Assembly: GCF_009910705.1 (NCBI RefSeq)
Contig: NZ_JAAAXJ010000003.1
Coordinates: 186,001-250,000, forward strand
Length of the DNA stretch: 64,000 bases
Source of the DNA: Microvirga arsenatis
Lineage (GTDB): Bacteria; Pseudomonadota; Alphaproteobacteria; Rhizobiales; Beijerinckiaceae
Direction of reading: 5' to 3'
Shown: piece after piece, positions 8,912 through 16,834 of the stretch
Numbering within the stretch: position 1 is the first letter of the stretch
How the letters are laid out: each line of letters starts with the position of its first letter
Program-made: the position numbers and the translations under genes
Notes under the pieces: generated by a model
Seen by the model: only the letters and a program-made list of their open reading frames with translations
What the model was told of the DNA's origin: nothing
Database searches by the model: none

Positions 8912-9342
8912 TGGCCCGCCGCGTGGTCATGGGCCGGATGCCCGATGGGACGTTCGACCTGCGCATCTCGCGCCGGGGCGTCGATGCGCTGGCGGCGGAC
9001 GTGAACGACAGCCGGCAGATCAGCTTCTCGGCTCAGCGCGCCGCCCGGGCCAAGGTGGGCGCGGCAGGGCAGATATCGAGCCTCAACACATGGGTCAGCT
9101 TCGGCAAGACCTTCGCCGATCCGCCCCCGACGCTCGCCGCCGTCAAGATCAACGGCCGGGTGATCTTCAATCATTACGAGTATCTGCCCCATCCCACGGA
9201 AGCCAACGCCGTTTTCCATGGGACGCCGTATTGCCTCGTGGTCCAGACCGCCCGGGTCAAGGCCATTCAGGCGGTCAGCTGGGGCAACCACGCCTTCTCG
9301 GCAGGCGACAAGTATCTCTTCTACACCCTCTCGCAGGACTGA
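8911..9342 (+). CDS. Small tail-tip protein, MARR paralogue 1
   Basis: This 143-residue protein is the first of three consecutive genes whose products share an N-terminal signature: MARR, a short hydrophobic pair, MG or LG, then F.LR/W.S near residue 20. The rest diverges. It overlaps the J-like gene by one base (TGATG), so it is probably translated with it. The conserved N-terminus would suit a docking segment onto the tail tip, with variable C-terminal parts facing outside. No database family is recognised; assignment to the tail tip is from position. Confidence 0.6.
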   Translation: MARRVVMGRMPDGTFDLRISRRGVDALAADVNDSRQISFSAQRAARAKVGAAGQISSLNTWVSFGKTFADPPPTLAAVKINGRVIFNHYEYLPHPTEANAVFHGTPYCLVVQTARVKAIQAVSWGNHAFSAGDKYLFYTLSQD

Positions 9343-9343
9343 C

Positions 9344-9724
9344 ATGGCAAGGCGGATGGTTCTGGGCCGGCGCGGCGCCGTGTTCGGCCTGTGGGTGTCG
9401 AAGCCTGCCAACGATGCGCTGAGTGCGACGGACTCGCAGCTGCTGTTCACCATGACGGAACGGGCCGGGATGGTGCTCGCTTCGGGCACTGTCACCGTAC
9501 CGTCCGGGGGGAACGCCGTTCGCGTGGCCTTCCCCGACACCTATCCTTCGACGCCACTGGTTTTCGCAGGCTCGCTCACACACTACCCGCGTAGGTTGCC
9601 GGTGAGTACCGACGCGGACCCATCGGGCTTCTATCTCCGAGCGATCCGCGACGAACATTTCCTCACCTATCCTGCTGAGGGCACCACCGCCCGCTGGTTC
9701 GCGATCATGAAGACGGAGACCTAG
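9344..9724 (+). CDS. Small tail-tip protein, MARR paralogue 2
   Basis: This 126-residue product begins MARRMVLGRRGAVFGLWVSK, the same opening as its two neighbours. I chose ATG 9344, one base after the previous stop, because it restores that shared N-terminus; a longer in-frame extension upstream overlaps paralogue 1 and is not supported. The C-terminal part contains beta-rich segments (SGTVTVPSGGNAVRVAFPDTY, PLVFAGSLTHYPRRLP) of the kind seen in short fibre or decoration domains with H-type lectin-like strands. Function inferred from position only. Confidence 0.55.
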   Translation: MARRMVLGRRGAVFGLWVSKPANDALSATDSQLLFTMTERAGMVLASGTVTVPSGGNAVRVAFPDTYPSTPLVFAGSLTHYPRRLPVSTDADPSGFYLRAIRDEHFLTYPAEGTTARWFAIMKTET

Positions 9725-9727
9725 CCC

Positions 9728-10243
9728 GTGGCAAGACGCATCATTCTGGGCAAGCATGGGGCGGGATACCGCTTCAGGGTCTCGGAGCCGGGTGTCGATG
9801 CAGCCGCCGCATCGCTCGATCAGATCATCTTCGATGCCGACAATATCCCGGCGCGGGTGGCGGCGACAGGCGTGCGTACTGTGGGGGCGGCGGCGCAGCC
9901 CAGCGTTCCGACCGTGGCTACGATCTCCCATGGGGTCGATCCGTCTCTTTGCATCGGAGTGGCGGAATCGACTTACCAGACAACCGGGTTCGAATACCAG
10001 GACGGGACATGGTTCATTCGCGCACAGCATCCCGACGTGAACAGCGGGAACCCGTACTCGCAGTACAACGGCGTTTCCGCGATGGTCGGCGAATGGGTGA
10101 CGCCGTTTCTGTTCGAAGGCGATACCAGCGAGGGCGGCGTTCAAAGCTGCGGCTGGAGCATCGCCTGGACCTCGTCCTCGCTCACGATCCGCAACTACTC
10201 CGCCAACGGCATCCGGGTTCGCTGGGCAGCTTTGGAGTTCTGA
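9728..10243 (+). CDS. Small tail-tip protein, MARR paralogue 3
   Basis: This 171-residue product starts with GTG at 9728 and opens MARRIILGKHGAGYRFRVSE, matching paralogues 1 and 2 and also sharing the following PGVDA.AA block with paralogue 1. The remainder is beta-rich with aromatic residues (TGFEYQDGTWFIRAQHP, GWSIAWTSSSLTIRNYS), typical for a carbohydrate-contact domain. It is followed without gap by the 138-aa gene. Tail association is inferred from gene order and shared N-terminus. Confidence 0.55.
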   Translation: MARRIILGKHGAGYRFRVSEPGVDAAAASLDQIIFDADNIPARVAATGVRTVGAAAQPSVPTVATISHGVDPSLCIGVAESTYQTTGFEYQDGTWFIRAQHPDVNSGNPYSQYNGVSAMVGEWVTPFLFEGDTSEGGVQSCGWSIAWTSSSLTIRNYSANGIRVRWAALEF

Positions 10244-10660
10244 ATGATCCTCTATACCGATGAACAGGGCCGCTACCTCGGCCATCTCGATCAGGTCTAT
10301 CCGGCGCCTCCGGGCGTGCTGGAGAAGGTGAGGGCGGAGCAGGAGGGGAAGGCCTGGGACATCCCGCCGTGGAACGAATCGTTCTGGTACTTCCCGGACG
10401 GCGTGCCGACCATCCGGCCCAAGCTCGATTACACCGTCACCGAGACCCGGGAAGGAGAGGACACGGTTGCGGTGATCTCGGGCATCCCGGCCGGTGTGAC
10501 GGTCAACGTGCACGGCCCGGAAGGCGGGCAGTCGGTCGAAGCGGATGGCGAGAACCTGGAACTCGTGCTGCGCATCGCAGGGCAGTATGCCGTGACCTTC
10601 GACCCGTTCCCATACCAGCCGGTCTCGATCCTGATCGAGGCCAAGCGGCGGGAGGGCTGA
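10244..10660 (+). CDS. Hypothetical phage tail-region protein, 138 aa
   Basis: The ATG at 10244 follows the previous stop directly. The N-terminal part (ILYTDEQGRYLGHLDQVYPAPPGV) resembles short phage proteins encoded beside fibres, and the C-terminal half is a small beta domain (DTVAVISGIPAGVTVNVHGPEG). In some phages such proteins are fibre-assembly or baseplate accessory factors, but I cannot place this one in a named family. Gene order (between tip proteins and the fibre) supports a role in tail assembly. Confidence 0.5.
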   Translation: MILYTDEQGRYLGHLDQVYPAPPGVLEKVRAEQEGKAWDIPPWNESFWYFPDGVPTIRPKLDYTVTETREGEDTVAVISGIPAGVTVNVHGPEGGQSVEADGENLELVLRIAGQYAVTFDPFPYQPVSILIEAKRREG

Positions 10661-10662
10661 GC

Positions 10663-11010
10663 ATGGCGCGTCTCGAAATCGGCCCCACTGTCGACCAGCT
10701 CCGGGAACTGGCTGAAGCCGCCATCGACCGGCATTTCGAGCCGGTGCGCCACCGCATGGCGCTCTACACCCGCAAGGTCGCGAGAGCCGAACAGCACCTC
10801 GCCGGCAGGCCCTCCGCCATGATCAACCGGGAGGCCCAGCGCCGGCACATCAAGGCCGACGACATCGCCCGCCAGATCGTCGCCTTGGCCGATGCCGACG
10901 AGGCGATGGAAGACCAGCGCGTTGCCCTGAAGCTGAAGGTGCGCAAGGCCCTCACGGCGGAGAAGATCCGCAAGCTGCTCTCCGAGAACGGCATCGCGCT
11001 CGCCCGCTGA
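10663..11010 (+). CDS. Small helical phage protein, 115 aa
   Basis: I place the start at ATG 10663, two bases after the previous stop; the longer frame upstream is a shadow of the preceding gene. The product is almost entirely helical and basic, with repeated charged heptads (VDQLRELAEAAIDRHFEPV, KLKVRKALTAEKIRKLLSE). It could be a fibre-assembly chaperone or a scaffold-like peptide because it is encoded immediately before the fibre. No family recognised. Confidence 0.5.
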   Translation: MARLEIGPTVDQLRELAEAAIDRHFEPVRHRMALYTRKVARAEQHLAGRPSAMINREAQRRHIKADDIARQIVALADADEAMEDQRVALKLKVRKALTAEKIRKLLSENGIALAR

Positions 11011-11069
11011 ACCCGTCCACCCTCCATGCCTGAACCAACGGCCAAGCCCTCTTGGCCGGGAGGATATCC

Positions 11070-12893
11070 ATGGCTCTCGATCCGTCCTACTTCTTCTACA
11101 ACGACGGCACCATCACCCTCACCAACGGCTCCGATATCGCCACAGGCGAGCTGGTTGCCTGGGACCCGGCTGTTCTGCCCTTCGACTTCGTGTTCCCGAA
11201 CAACGGCGTCTCGGGCATGGCGGTGATCAAGGAAGTGCTCGCCGTCGACCAGATCAAGCTTGCGGCGCCCTGGTCCGGCCCGACGTTGACGGATGTGCCG
11301 TACTTCATGGTCCGCTGGACCAAGCACACGGACCCCCGCGTCTATGCGCTCAGGGTTTCGGAATACCTCACCCGCATCCGGCCTCTGCCCGAGGTCGGGC
11401 CGCCCGGCTGGAGCCCTATCATCGCGGTCGTCGCGGACGGCGCCCGGCGCGTGCTGCAGGTGATCGACTGGACCGCGACCGGGACCACCTACGCCAAGCC
11501 TCCGGTCGGGCGCTATATTGGCGCGACAGGGCTGGTGACGGATATCGCGCAGGCCATCGACATCCGCGGGCCGCAGGGCGTACAAGGCATCCAAGGCTTA
11601 CAGGGGCTCCAAGGCGCTCACGGTGGCGCGTTCGCCATGGAACTCACGTTCTCGGCGGCTACGGCCAGTACTGATCCCGGCGCAGGCAAGGTCAGACTCA
11701 ACCATGCGACGGCCAGCTTGGCGACCCAAATCTTCATTGATCTCGTCGACAAAAACGGCGCGGATTGGTCGGCGGCGCTCTCGCACTTCAATCAGTCGAC
11801 GAGCGATTATAAGAGCTACATTCGCCTGACCCACGCATCTGATCCGACCAAATGGATCCTGTACTACATTTGGGCGGAAACTGCCGTGACCGGCTTCAAG
11901 CGGTTCAGCATCGTTCATGTGTCGAGCAGCGCCGCGAGCCCCTTCGTCGACAACGACCCGGTTGTCCTCACCTGGACCCGCAACGGCGACAAGGGCACTA
12001 CGGGCGATAAAGGTTGGTCCCCTGTCTTCTCCATCGTCAGCGACAGTGCCCGGCGCGTGCTTCAGGTCACGGATTGGGTAGGGGGTGCTGGCACGAAGCC
12101 TGCGACCGGCAGCTACGTCGGCTCGGCCGGGCTTGTGAGCGATATCGCTCAGGCCGTCGACATCCGTGGCCCCGCAGGTCCGGCAGTGGGCGCGAACAGC
12201 GTCGACAACACGCTGCTGGCCGATATGGCGACGGGCACGATCAAGGGGCGCGTCTCGTCCGGAACAGGTGACCCGGAGGATCTGACAGGCGCTCAAGCGG
12301 CCGGCATCATGCCGGTCGTGCGCTATGACGCGGCGCAAGCCCTTACCGAAGCGCAGAAGCAGCAGGCCCGCGACAACACAGGTCTGATCTGGCGACCGCT
12401 CCAGCGGATCACGCTCGGCGCGGACGTGGCCGCCATCGATATTTCGATTCCGGCCGCCGCCAGAATGATCCGCATTACTGGCGCTCTTCAGTGGACGGTG
12501 GGCACGAGCGCGGCCCTCGGAATGCGCTTCAGCTTCGACAATGGCGCGACCTACAAGGCTGGAGCGACGGACTACAAGTTCGGCGTGCTCTATGGCTCGG
12601 GCAGCGCTACCCCGGCGCACACCAGCCTCAGTGCCGATCGCATTCAGCTGACCACCACGGCGCTAGGCGGCAACGTCCCGCCGGTGATCGAAGCCTTGAT
12701 TGCGAACTGGAGTGCGAACCGCCTGATCGGTGTGTCGGGCAGCGGCGGGCTGACCGATGGGAACAGTGACATCTGGAACTACAAGTTTTCGGGCTACTAC
12801 CCTGCAACGGCTGCTCTCACTAACGTTCGGCTGTTCGCCACATCCGGCAACCTCAAGAGCAGCTCGGAGCTGATCGTGGAGTATCTGGCATGA
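11070..12893 (+). CDS. Tail fibre with collagen-like segment
   Basis: The ATG at 11070 is preceded by GGGAGG at 11058-11063, so it is preferred over the in-frame TTG at 11052. The 607-residue product has an N-terminal tip-binding domain (1-110) and a GWSP-type module (about 112-170), then a collagen-like run of G-x-Q repeats (near 172-188). A unique domain (190-310) and a second copy of the GWSP module (about 315-370) come next, followed by a DTLL/GTIKGR linker region typical of fibres and a C-terminal head. Glycine repeats of this sort form trimeric stalks in phage fibres. It probably carries the primary receptor contact. Confidence 0.8.
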   Translation: MALDPSYFFYNDGTITLTNGSDIATGELVAWDPAVLPFDFVFPNNGVSGMAVIKEVLAVDQIKLAAPWSGPTLTDVPYFMVRWTKHTDPRVYALRVSEYLTRIRPLPEVGPPGWSPIIAVVADGARRVLQVIDWTATGTTYAKPPVGRYIGATGLVTDIAQAIDIRGPQGVQGIQGLQGLQGAHGGAFAMELTFSAATASTDPGAGKVRLNHATASLATQIFIDLVDKNGADWSAALSHFNQSTSDYKSYIRLTHASDPTKWILYYIWAETAVTGFKRFSIVHVSSSAASPFVDNDPVVLTWTRNGDKGTTGDKGWSPVFSIVSDSARRVLQVTDWVGGAGTKPATGSYVGSAGLVSDIAQAVDIRGPAGPAVGANSVDNTLLADMATGTIKGRVSSGTGDPEDLTGAQAAGIMPVVRYDAAQALTEAQKQQARDNTGLIWRPLQRITLGADVAAIDISIPAAARMIRITGALQWTVGTSAALGMRFSFDNGATYKAGATDYKFGVLYGSGSATPAHTSLSADRIQLTTTALGGNVPPVIEALIANWSANRLIGVSGSGGLTDGNSDIWNYKFSGYYPATAALTNVRLFATSGNLKSSSELIVEYLA

Positions 12894-13243
12894 CCAAGGT
12901 AAAAGTCTGGCGGGACGGTAAGATCATCGATGTGGATCGTGCGGAGCTGAACCTCCCGGAGGCCGATCTCGCGATACCGAAGATCCGCTCCCTCGCCATG
13001 TGGCGCGCGCGCACGATCATGAAGGTGACGCCGTGGGGCGAGGGCACGCTGTTCCAGGCGGTGCAGGCTGCAATTGCGGCGCTCTCCGACCCGTTGCAGA
13101 AGGCCTCAGCCGAAGAAGCGCTCGAGCGCGGCGACGTGTTCGACCGGGACGGCGTGTTCGTGCCTATGCTCGCTCAAGGGCTCGGCATTACGGAGAAGCA
13201 GCTCGACGAGCTGATGGAGCAGGCGGCGGCGCTGCCGGCCTAA
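12890..13243 (+). CDS. Fibre-associated hypothetical protein, 117 aa
   Basis: The gene overlaps the fibre stop by four bases (ATGA), a strong sign of co-translation. The 117-residue product has a beta-rich first part (VKVWRDGKIIDVDRAELNLPEA) and a helical second part ending EKQLDELMEQAAALPA. Genes directly downstream of phage fibres often encode fibre-assembly chaperones; this is the most likely role, but no family was recognised. Confidence 0.55.
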   Translation: MTKVKVWRDGKIIDVDRAELNLPEADLAIPKIRSLAMWRARTIMKVTPWGEGTLFQAVQAAIAALSDPLQKASAEEALERGDVFDRDGVFVPMLAQGLGITEKQLDELMEQAAALPA

Positions 13244-13271
13244 AACCTCACATCAAGACCAAGAGGCCACC

Positions 13272-13328
13272 ATGACCACCGAGACATTCGGGCGGGCGCT
13301 GTCGCTCGGGTGGACGGCCTCTGACTGA
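13272..13328 (+). CDS. Possible 18-residue peptide ORF before lysis block
   Basis: An ATG at 13272 has a GAGG about six bases upstream and runs for 18 codons to TGA at 13326-13328. It lies in the short gap between the fibre-accessory gene and the endolysin. It may be a leader peptide, a decayed gene start or chance; length alone gives little support. Confidence 0.2.
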   Translation: MTTETFGRALSLGWTASD

Positions 13329-13352
13329 ACTCCCCACAACCGAGGAATCCCC

Positions 13353-14033
13353 ATGGATAGGACCGTCCCCAGGCCGGCGGCGATGCTGCTCGACTTCATC
13401 GGATCGAAGGAAGCCCCGAAAGGCTACGATACCGTCTACGGCAATCGCATGGACCGGATGCCGAAGCCGCTCACCTCCATGACCATGAAAGAGGTTCTCG
13501 ATCAGGGGAAGTGGCGCACCAAGACCTTCGGCTCCTCGGCTTGCGGCCGGTATCAGTTCATGGACGCCACCCTCCGGGATCTGGCGACCGAGATGAACCT
13601 GAAGGCAGAGGATGTCTTCACGCCCGACTATCAGGACCGGCTCGGTCTCTATCTGCTCCGGCGCCGCGGCTACGAGCGGTGGATCTCCGGCCGGATGTCG
13701 GATCACGCGTTCATGATCGAGCTGGCCAAGGAGTGGGCCTCGTTCCCGGTGCCCTATCGCATGCAGGGGGCGCACCGGACCGTGGAGCGGGGGCAGAGTT
13801 ACTATGCCGGCGACGGCCTGAACAAGTCGCTGGTCTCGGCAGAGGCCGTTGAGGCGGCTCTCACGAAGGCCAAGGGGGCGGCCGGCGCGGCTCCCGTCCC
13901 GCCCTCCCGTCCGGTCGCTCAGGCGCCATCACCCGCCGCTCTGGCTGCCATGGCGGCCCTTATCACCGCTCTTGTCGCCGTCGCAGCCCTTCTCGGCATC
14001 GACGCCTCAGCCCTCAAAGCCATGATCCCATAG
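13353..14033 (+). CDS. Phage endolysin (lambda-type muramidase) with C-terminal membrane segment
   Basis: The 226-residue protein opens with the lysozyme-like block LLDFIGSKEAPKGYDTVYGN, where the Glu in SKEAP is a candidate catalytic acid. It continues with SACGRYQFMDATLRDLA, YQDRLGLYLLRRRGYERW and similar blocks of phage muramidases that cut peptidoglycan. A Pro-rich linker (about 175-195) leads to a hydrophobic C-terminal segment (AALAAMAALITALVAVAALLG), which could anchor it in the membrane. The neighbouring membrane proteins complete a lysis block. The family call is good; which muramidase subfamily is not settled from sequence alone. Confidence 0.75.
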   Translation: MDRTVPRPAAMLLDFIGSKEAPKGYDTVYGNRMDRMPKPLTSMTMKEVLDQGKWRTKTFGSSACGRYQFMDATLRDLATEMNLKAEDVFTPDYQDRLGLYLLRRRGYERWISGRMSDHAFMIELAKEWASFPVPYRMQGAHRTVERGQSYYAGDGLNKSLVSAEAVEAALTKAKGAAGAAPVPPSRPVAQAPSPAALAAMAALITALVAVAALLGIDASALKAMIP

Positions 14034-14043
14034 GAGACGCGCC

Positions 14044-14391
14044 ATGACCCCGCTTATCGTTCTCGACATCGCTGCCCGCATTGCCGACCGGCTCGTCAAA
14101 TCCCCCTCCGTTCCGATTGAGGCCCCAGAGAAGCCGGTCGTGAAGGTGGAGGTCGCCAAGGAGCTGCAGCCGGTCCTGGAGCACCTGACGAACAATGAGC
14201 CTTGGTACCGTTCCCGCGTCAGCTGGGGCGCGATCTTCGCGATCCTGGGCGGTGTCGCCACCATCGGCACGATGGCCGCCAACGGGGTGCCTCTGTCGTG
14301 GGAAACCTACGGTCCGCCGCTTGGCAGCATCGGCGGCGGCATCGGCACGCTCTACGGGCGCTGGAAGGCGCGGAAGCCGCTGGGGGCGTGA
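14044..14391 (+). CDS. Putative holin-like membrane protein, 115 aa
   Basis: The 115-residue product has a soluble helical N-terminus (1-55) and then two hydrophobic segments (WGAIFAILGGVATIGTMAANG and PPLGSIGGGIGTLYG) followed by a short basic tail, WKARKPLGA. Two membrane segments, small size and position directly after the endolysin fit a phage holin, which times lysis by forming holes in the inner membrane. No named holin family is recognised. The gene is ten bases downstream of the endolysin. Confidence 0.55.
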   Translation: MTPLIVLDIAARIADRLVKSPSVPIEAPEKPVVKVEVAKELQPVLEHLTNNEPWYRSRVSWGAIFAILGGVATIGTMAANGVPLSWETYGPPLGSIGGGIGTLYGRWKARKPLGA

Positions 14392-14394
14392 GCC

Positions 14395-14859
14395 ATGATC
14401 ATCTCCTCCACCGCTTACATGCAGACCCGCATGCTCGAGATGGGCCTTGCCGCTCTCATGGTGGCATGCGGGGTCACGCTGCTCTGGCCAGGGGATACCT
14501 TCGCCTCTCCGATCTATGCCAGCCTCGTGCGCTGGCTGACCGAGGATCAAGGTGGCTGGTTCCTCTCTTCGGTTGGCATTCTCCGGTCGACGGCGCTGGT
14601 GATCAACGGGCGCTGGAGATCAAGCCCGATCGCCCGCATCGCCGGCTGCCTGACCGGAAGCGGCTTCTGGTTCACCTTCGCCGTCTCGGTGGCCAGCGTG
14701 GACCGGGGTGAGGGCTTGGGCCCGCCGATCCTGCTGGCGATGTCCGGCACGCTCTTCGTGCTCGAATTCTTCTCGGCTCTCAGATGCGGCACCGATGCCG
14801 AGGCCCTCGACAGCCTGAGACTTCGCCAAGCCAGATCGAAGGTGTCGAAGAGTGCTTGA
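14395..14859 (+). CDS. Phage multi-pass membrane protein, 154 aa
   Basis: The 154-residue product has about four hydrophobic segments: MGLAALMVACGVTLLW, WFLSSVGILRSTALVI, IAGCLTGSGFWFTFAVSVA and PPILLAMSGTLFVLEFFSAL. It lies between the holin-like gene and a coiled-coil membrane protein and overlaps the latter by eight bases. It is a common type of protein in lysis blocks of alphaproteobacterial prophages, probably an accessory holin or antiholin; the exact role cannot be told. Confidence 0.5.
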   Translation: MIISSTAYMQTRMLEMGLAALMVACGVTLLWPGDTFASPIYASLVRWLTEDQGGWFLSSVGILRSTALVINGRWRSSPIARIAGCLTGSGFWFTFAVSVASVDRGEGLGPPILLAMSGTLFVLEFFSALRCGTDAEALDSLRLRQARSKVSKSA

Positions 14860-15199
14860 GCTCAAGGACATTGCCCCGCTTCTTGGGGTTCTGCTGCCGG
14901 CCATCGGCGCCATCTTCATGTACCGGGCGGCCGAGCGGCAGAGGGCTCGGGAAGTGGACAAGGCTGTCCAATCCGCTCCTCTTGGGGTCGTCGCGGCGAT
15001 CACGGATAAGGATGCGGGCGTTCAGATGGCTGCAGCCATCGGGGAGCTTGCGGACGCCGTGCGCAAGGCCGTGGCCATCATGCGGGAGGAGAGGGACGAC
15101 CAGGCGAGGCGGCACCAGATCGACCGGGCCCTCGACGAGATGACGGCGGTGCGCCGGGAATTCCAGGAACTCGTCCATCTGCTCAAGCAGCGATCTTGA
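14852..15199 (+). CDS. Membrane-anchored coiled-coil protein, possible spanin component
   Basis: The start is GTG at 14852, overlapping the previous gene. The 115-residue product has one N-terminal membrane segment (IAPLLGVLLPAIGAIFMY) and a long charged helical remainder with heptads (VRKAVAIMREERDD, RREFQELVHLLKQRS). This inner-membrane anchor plus periplasm-sized coiled coil is like an i-spanin, and the gene stands where Rz often occurs. I saw no lipoprotein partner (o-spanin) inside or after it. Alternatively it is a plain membrane protein with unknown role. Confidence 0.45.
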   Translation: MLELKDIAPLLGVLLPAIGAIFMYRAAERQRAREVDKAVQSAPLGVVAAITDKDAGVQMAAAIGELADAVRKAVAIMREERDDQARRHQIDRALDEMTAVRREFQELVHLLKQRS

Positions 15200-15235
15200 G
15201 CGATGCTAGCCTCGATAGTGGCGAAGAATGGCACC

Positions 15236-15445
15236 TCATCCCCCTCCCTGTCCAGGAGAGCGGAGGGAGGCGCGGGCTTTGATGGCTTCATAGTTCTTCA
15301 TCGTAACGAAGATGGTTCGACCTACCGAAACGGCGTGTTCGTCGTCCACGATGGCGGTCTCTCCAGTAATCGGGTCTTTAGCCTCGTACCCGGGCTCAAC
15401 CTCAATGATCTGCGTTCCGAAGGCTGCTGCGAGAGGCTCGTACAT
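15236..15445 (-). CDS. Small hypothetical prophage protein, 69 aa
   Basis: I chose ATG at 15445, which has a GGAG about nine bases upstream and overlaps the stop of the preceding minus-strand gene by one base. The upstream extension of this frame is Arg-rich and is a shadow. The product (YEPLAAAFGTQIIEVEPGYE... TIFVTMKNYEAIKARASL) contains a beta-rich core. It is the last gene of the minus-strand prophage block read toward the lysis genes. No family recognised. Confidence 0.5.
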   Translation of the reverse strand: MYEPLAAAFGTQIIEVEPGYEAKDPITGETAIVDDEHAVSVGRTIFVTMKNYEAIKARASLRSPGQGGG

Positions 15446-15963
15446 TATCCCCGGTCTCCTTCCTGAAGAGAGGGGTTTGAGACGGACGTCTGACCTTCGG
15501 TCACCGCGCTGTCGTCCTTCGGATCGAGCCCTGTGGTCTCGCCCGCTTCGCGGCTTCCATCGCTGACGCTGGCGGCGTCTAGCATGGCTTCCCAGATTGC
15601 CTCGCGCACCCATCTGTGGCCGATCTGGCTTGCCTCATCGAAAGGATCGTCATAACCATCTAGTAGGGCAGCACTCAGCATCGCCTCGGTCGGCTCTTTC
15701 GGGACCAGAACCCAGCCCTCGGAGCGTAGCCTCTTGACCTCAGCCTCAGCCCTGTCTCGCTGCTCGCATGCCTTGTAGAGGCGTTCCAGGGCTGCGGCCA
15801 ACTCGCGTTCCCTCTGCTCGATAAGGTCAGCCGCCTCAATGAAAAGCGGCTGAAACCCAAAGGTACTGTTCTCGCTGTATTGGCGCAGACGTTGAGCCGG
15901 AGTGCGCAGCACCCTTTTACCCTCTTCCTTCGACATGGATTGATCTTTCAAGAGGCTAGACAT
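15445..15963 (-). CDS. Prophage accessory protein, coiled coil plus phage GWVLVP motif
   Basis: The 172-residue protein has an N-terminal helical part with clear heptads (EAADLIEQRERELAAALERL, RDRAEAEVKRLRSEG). The motif GWVLVPKEPTEAMLSAA follows, which recurs in many small phage and prophage proteins of unknown function, and the C-terminus is acidic. It overlaps both neighbours on the minus strand, so the block is one transcription unit. The motif supports phage origin; there is no functional assignment. Confidence 0.6.
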   Translation of the reverse strand: MSSLLKDQSMSKEEGKRVLRTPAQRLRQYSENSTFGFQPLFIEAADLIEQRERELAAALERLYKACEQRDRAEAEVKRLRSEGWVLVPKEPTEAMLSAALLDGYDDPFDEASQIGHRWVREAIWEAMLDAASVSDGSREAGETTGLDPKDDSAVTEGQTSVSNPSLQEGDRG

Positions 15964-16330
15964 GGGGGTGCCCTCCTTCGCTTTCGCTCATCGGGAGGTC
16001 GTCGTCGGGCCAGTTCATCCAATCGCGACGCTGAAAGCGGCTATTGAACGGAGTCCAGTCGTCAGGACGTTCCTCGATAAACCGGAACTCAATATGAGCC
16101 GGTCGGCTGTCCACGCAGGCGTAAATTGCCTCCCGTGCTGCTTCTTCACTTTCGGCCATAACAGCGGCGCAGACAGTTGGAACGTCGTCTGATGCCCGCA
16201 TTCCGCTGAACCACCATGGAGAATGAAGCTCAAACGGCCCATGGTCTGCGAGCCAGCTAACCCAATAGCGTTTCACGGAATTGTTCTCCATAGCGGCTTG
16301 CCTCTCGGCTGATTGATCTTTCCCGGTCAT
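15956..16330 (-). CDS. Prophage hypothetical protein, 124 aa
   Basis: The start is taken at ATG 16330, which forms an ATGA overlap with the stop of the upstream HNH gene; a longer frame upstream exists but overlaps that gene. The product has an aromatic block (KRYWVSWLADHGPFELHSPWW) and a helical part with EEAAREAIYACVD, and ends in an acidic Trp/Asp-rich segment (RRDWMNWPDDDLP). This composition is seen in several phage-encoded proteins of unknown function. No family recognised. Confidence 0.55.
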   Translation of the reverse strand: MTGKDQSAERQAAMENNSVKRYWVSWLADHGPFELHSPWWFSGMRASDDVPTVCAAVMAESEEAAREAIYACVDSRPAHIEFRFIEERPDDWTPFNSRFQRRDWMNWPDDDLPMSESEGGHPHV

Positions 16331-16791
16331 GCCGCCTCCTGCTTGATATGAGCCCAATTCCGACCGGTCTTGATCATGGATATGGTTGAGGACGCGACGC
16401 CATATGCCGTGGCGATAGCCTTATGTGTTCGAGTATCGGCGCGGATTGCTCTAACGTCATCCTCGGTCAGCACTGACCTGCCGCCCCCGAACCCATAGCG
16501 GCCCTTGCTCCACATATCCTGCTGGTTTTCGAGATTGGTCCCCAGGAACAGGTGATCCGGGTTGACGCAAAGGCGGGTGTCGCACGTGTGGCAGACGAAC
16601 AGCCGGTCAAGGATCGGCCCCTTGTAAAGCATGTAGGAGACTCGATGGGCGGTCACGTACACGCCATTGTACCGGATCTTCCCATAGCCCTTCGCAGTGC
16701 TGCCCGTCCAAAGCCAGCACCCGCACGGGGAAGAGGAGCGATCTATCTTGGCCTGGAAGCGGGGCCAAAGCGCCTGAGGAGAACTAGCCAT
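16327..16791 (-). CDS. HNH homing endonuclease with C-terminal helix-turn-helix
   Basis: The 154-residue protein is an HNH_3-type endonuclease: CWLWTGSTAKGYGKIRYNG, AHRVSYMLYKG, and the HNH core VCHTCDTRLCVNPDHLFLGTNLENQQDM at about 68-95, with paired Cys residues for zinc. A C-terminal basic helix-turn-helix-like segment (VLTEDDVRAIRAD, IATAYGVASSTISMIKTGRNW) probably recognises DNA. It heads the minus-strand block at the prophage end. It is the second HNH gene in this prophage. Confidence 0.88.
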   Translation of the reverse strand: MASSPQALWPRFQAKIDRSSSPCGCWLWTGSTAKGYGKIRYNGVYVTAHRVSYMLYKGPILDRLFVCHTCDTRLCVNPDHLFLGTNLENQQDMWSKGRYGFGGGRSVLTEDDVRAIRADTRTHKAIATAYGVASSTISMIKTGRNWAHIKQEAA

Positions 16792-16834
16792 GGGCCGCCC
16801 TCCCGCTTGTGAGAGGGGTCGAGAAGCCCGATTT

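Noticed and set aside
9275..10513. Minus-strand frame (412 codons) opposite the tail-tip paralogues
   Set aside because: Arg/His-rich shadow of three well-supported plus-strand genes.
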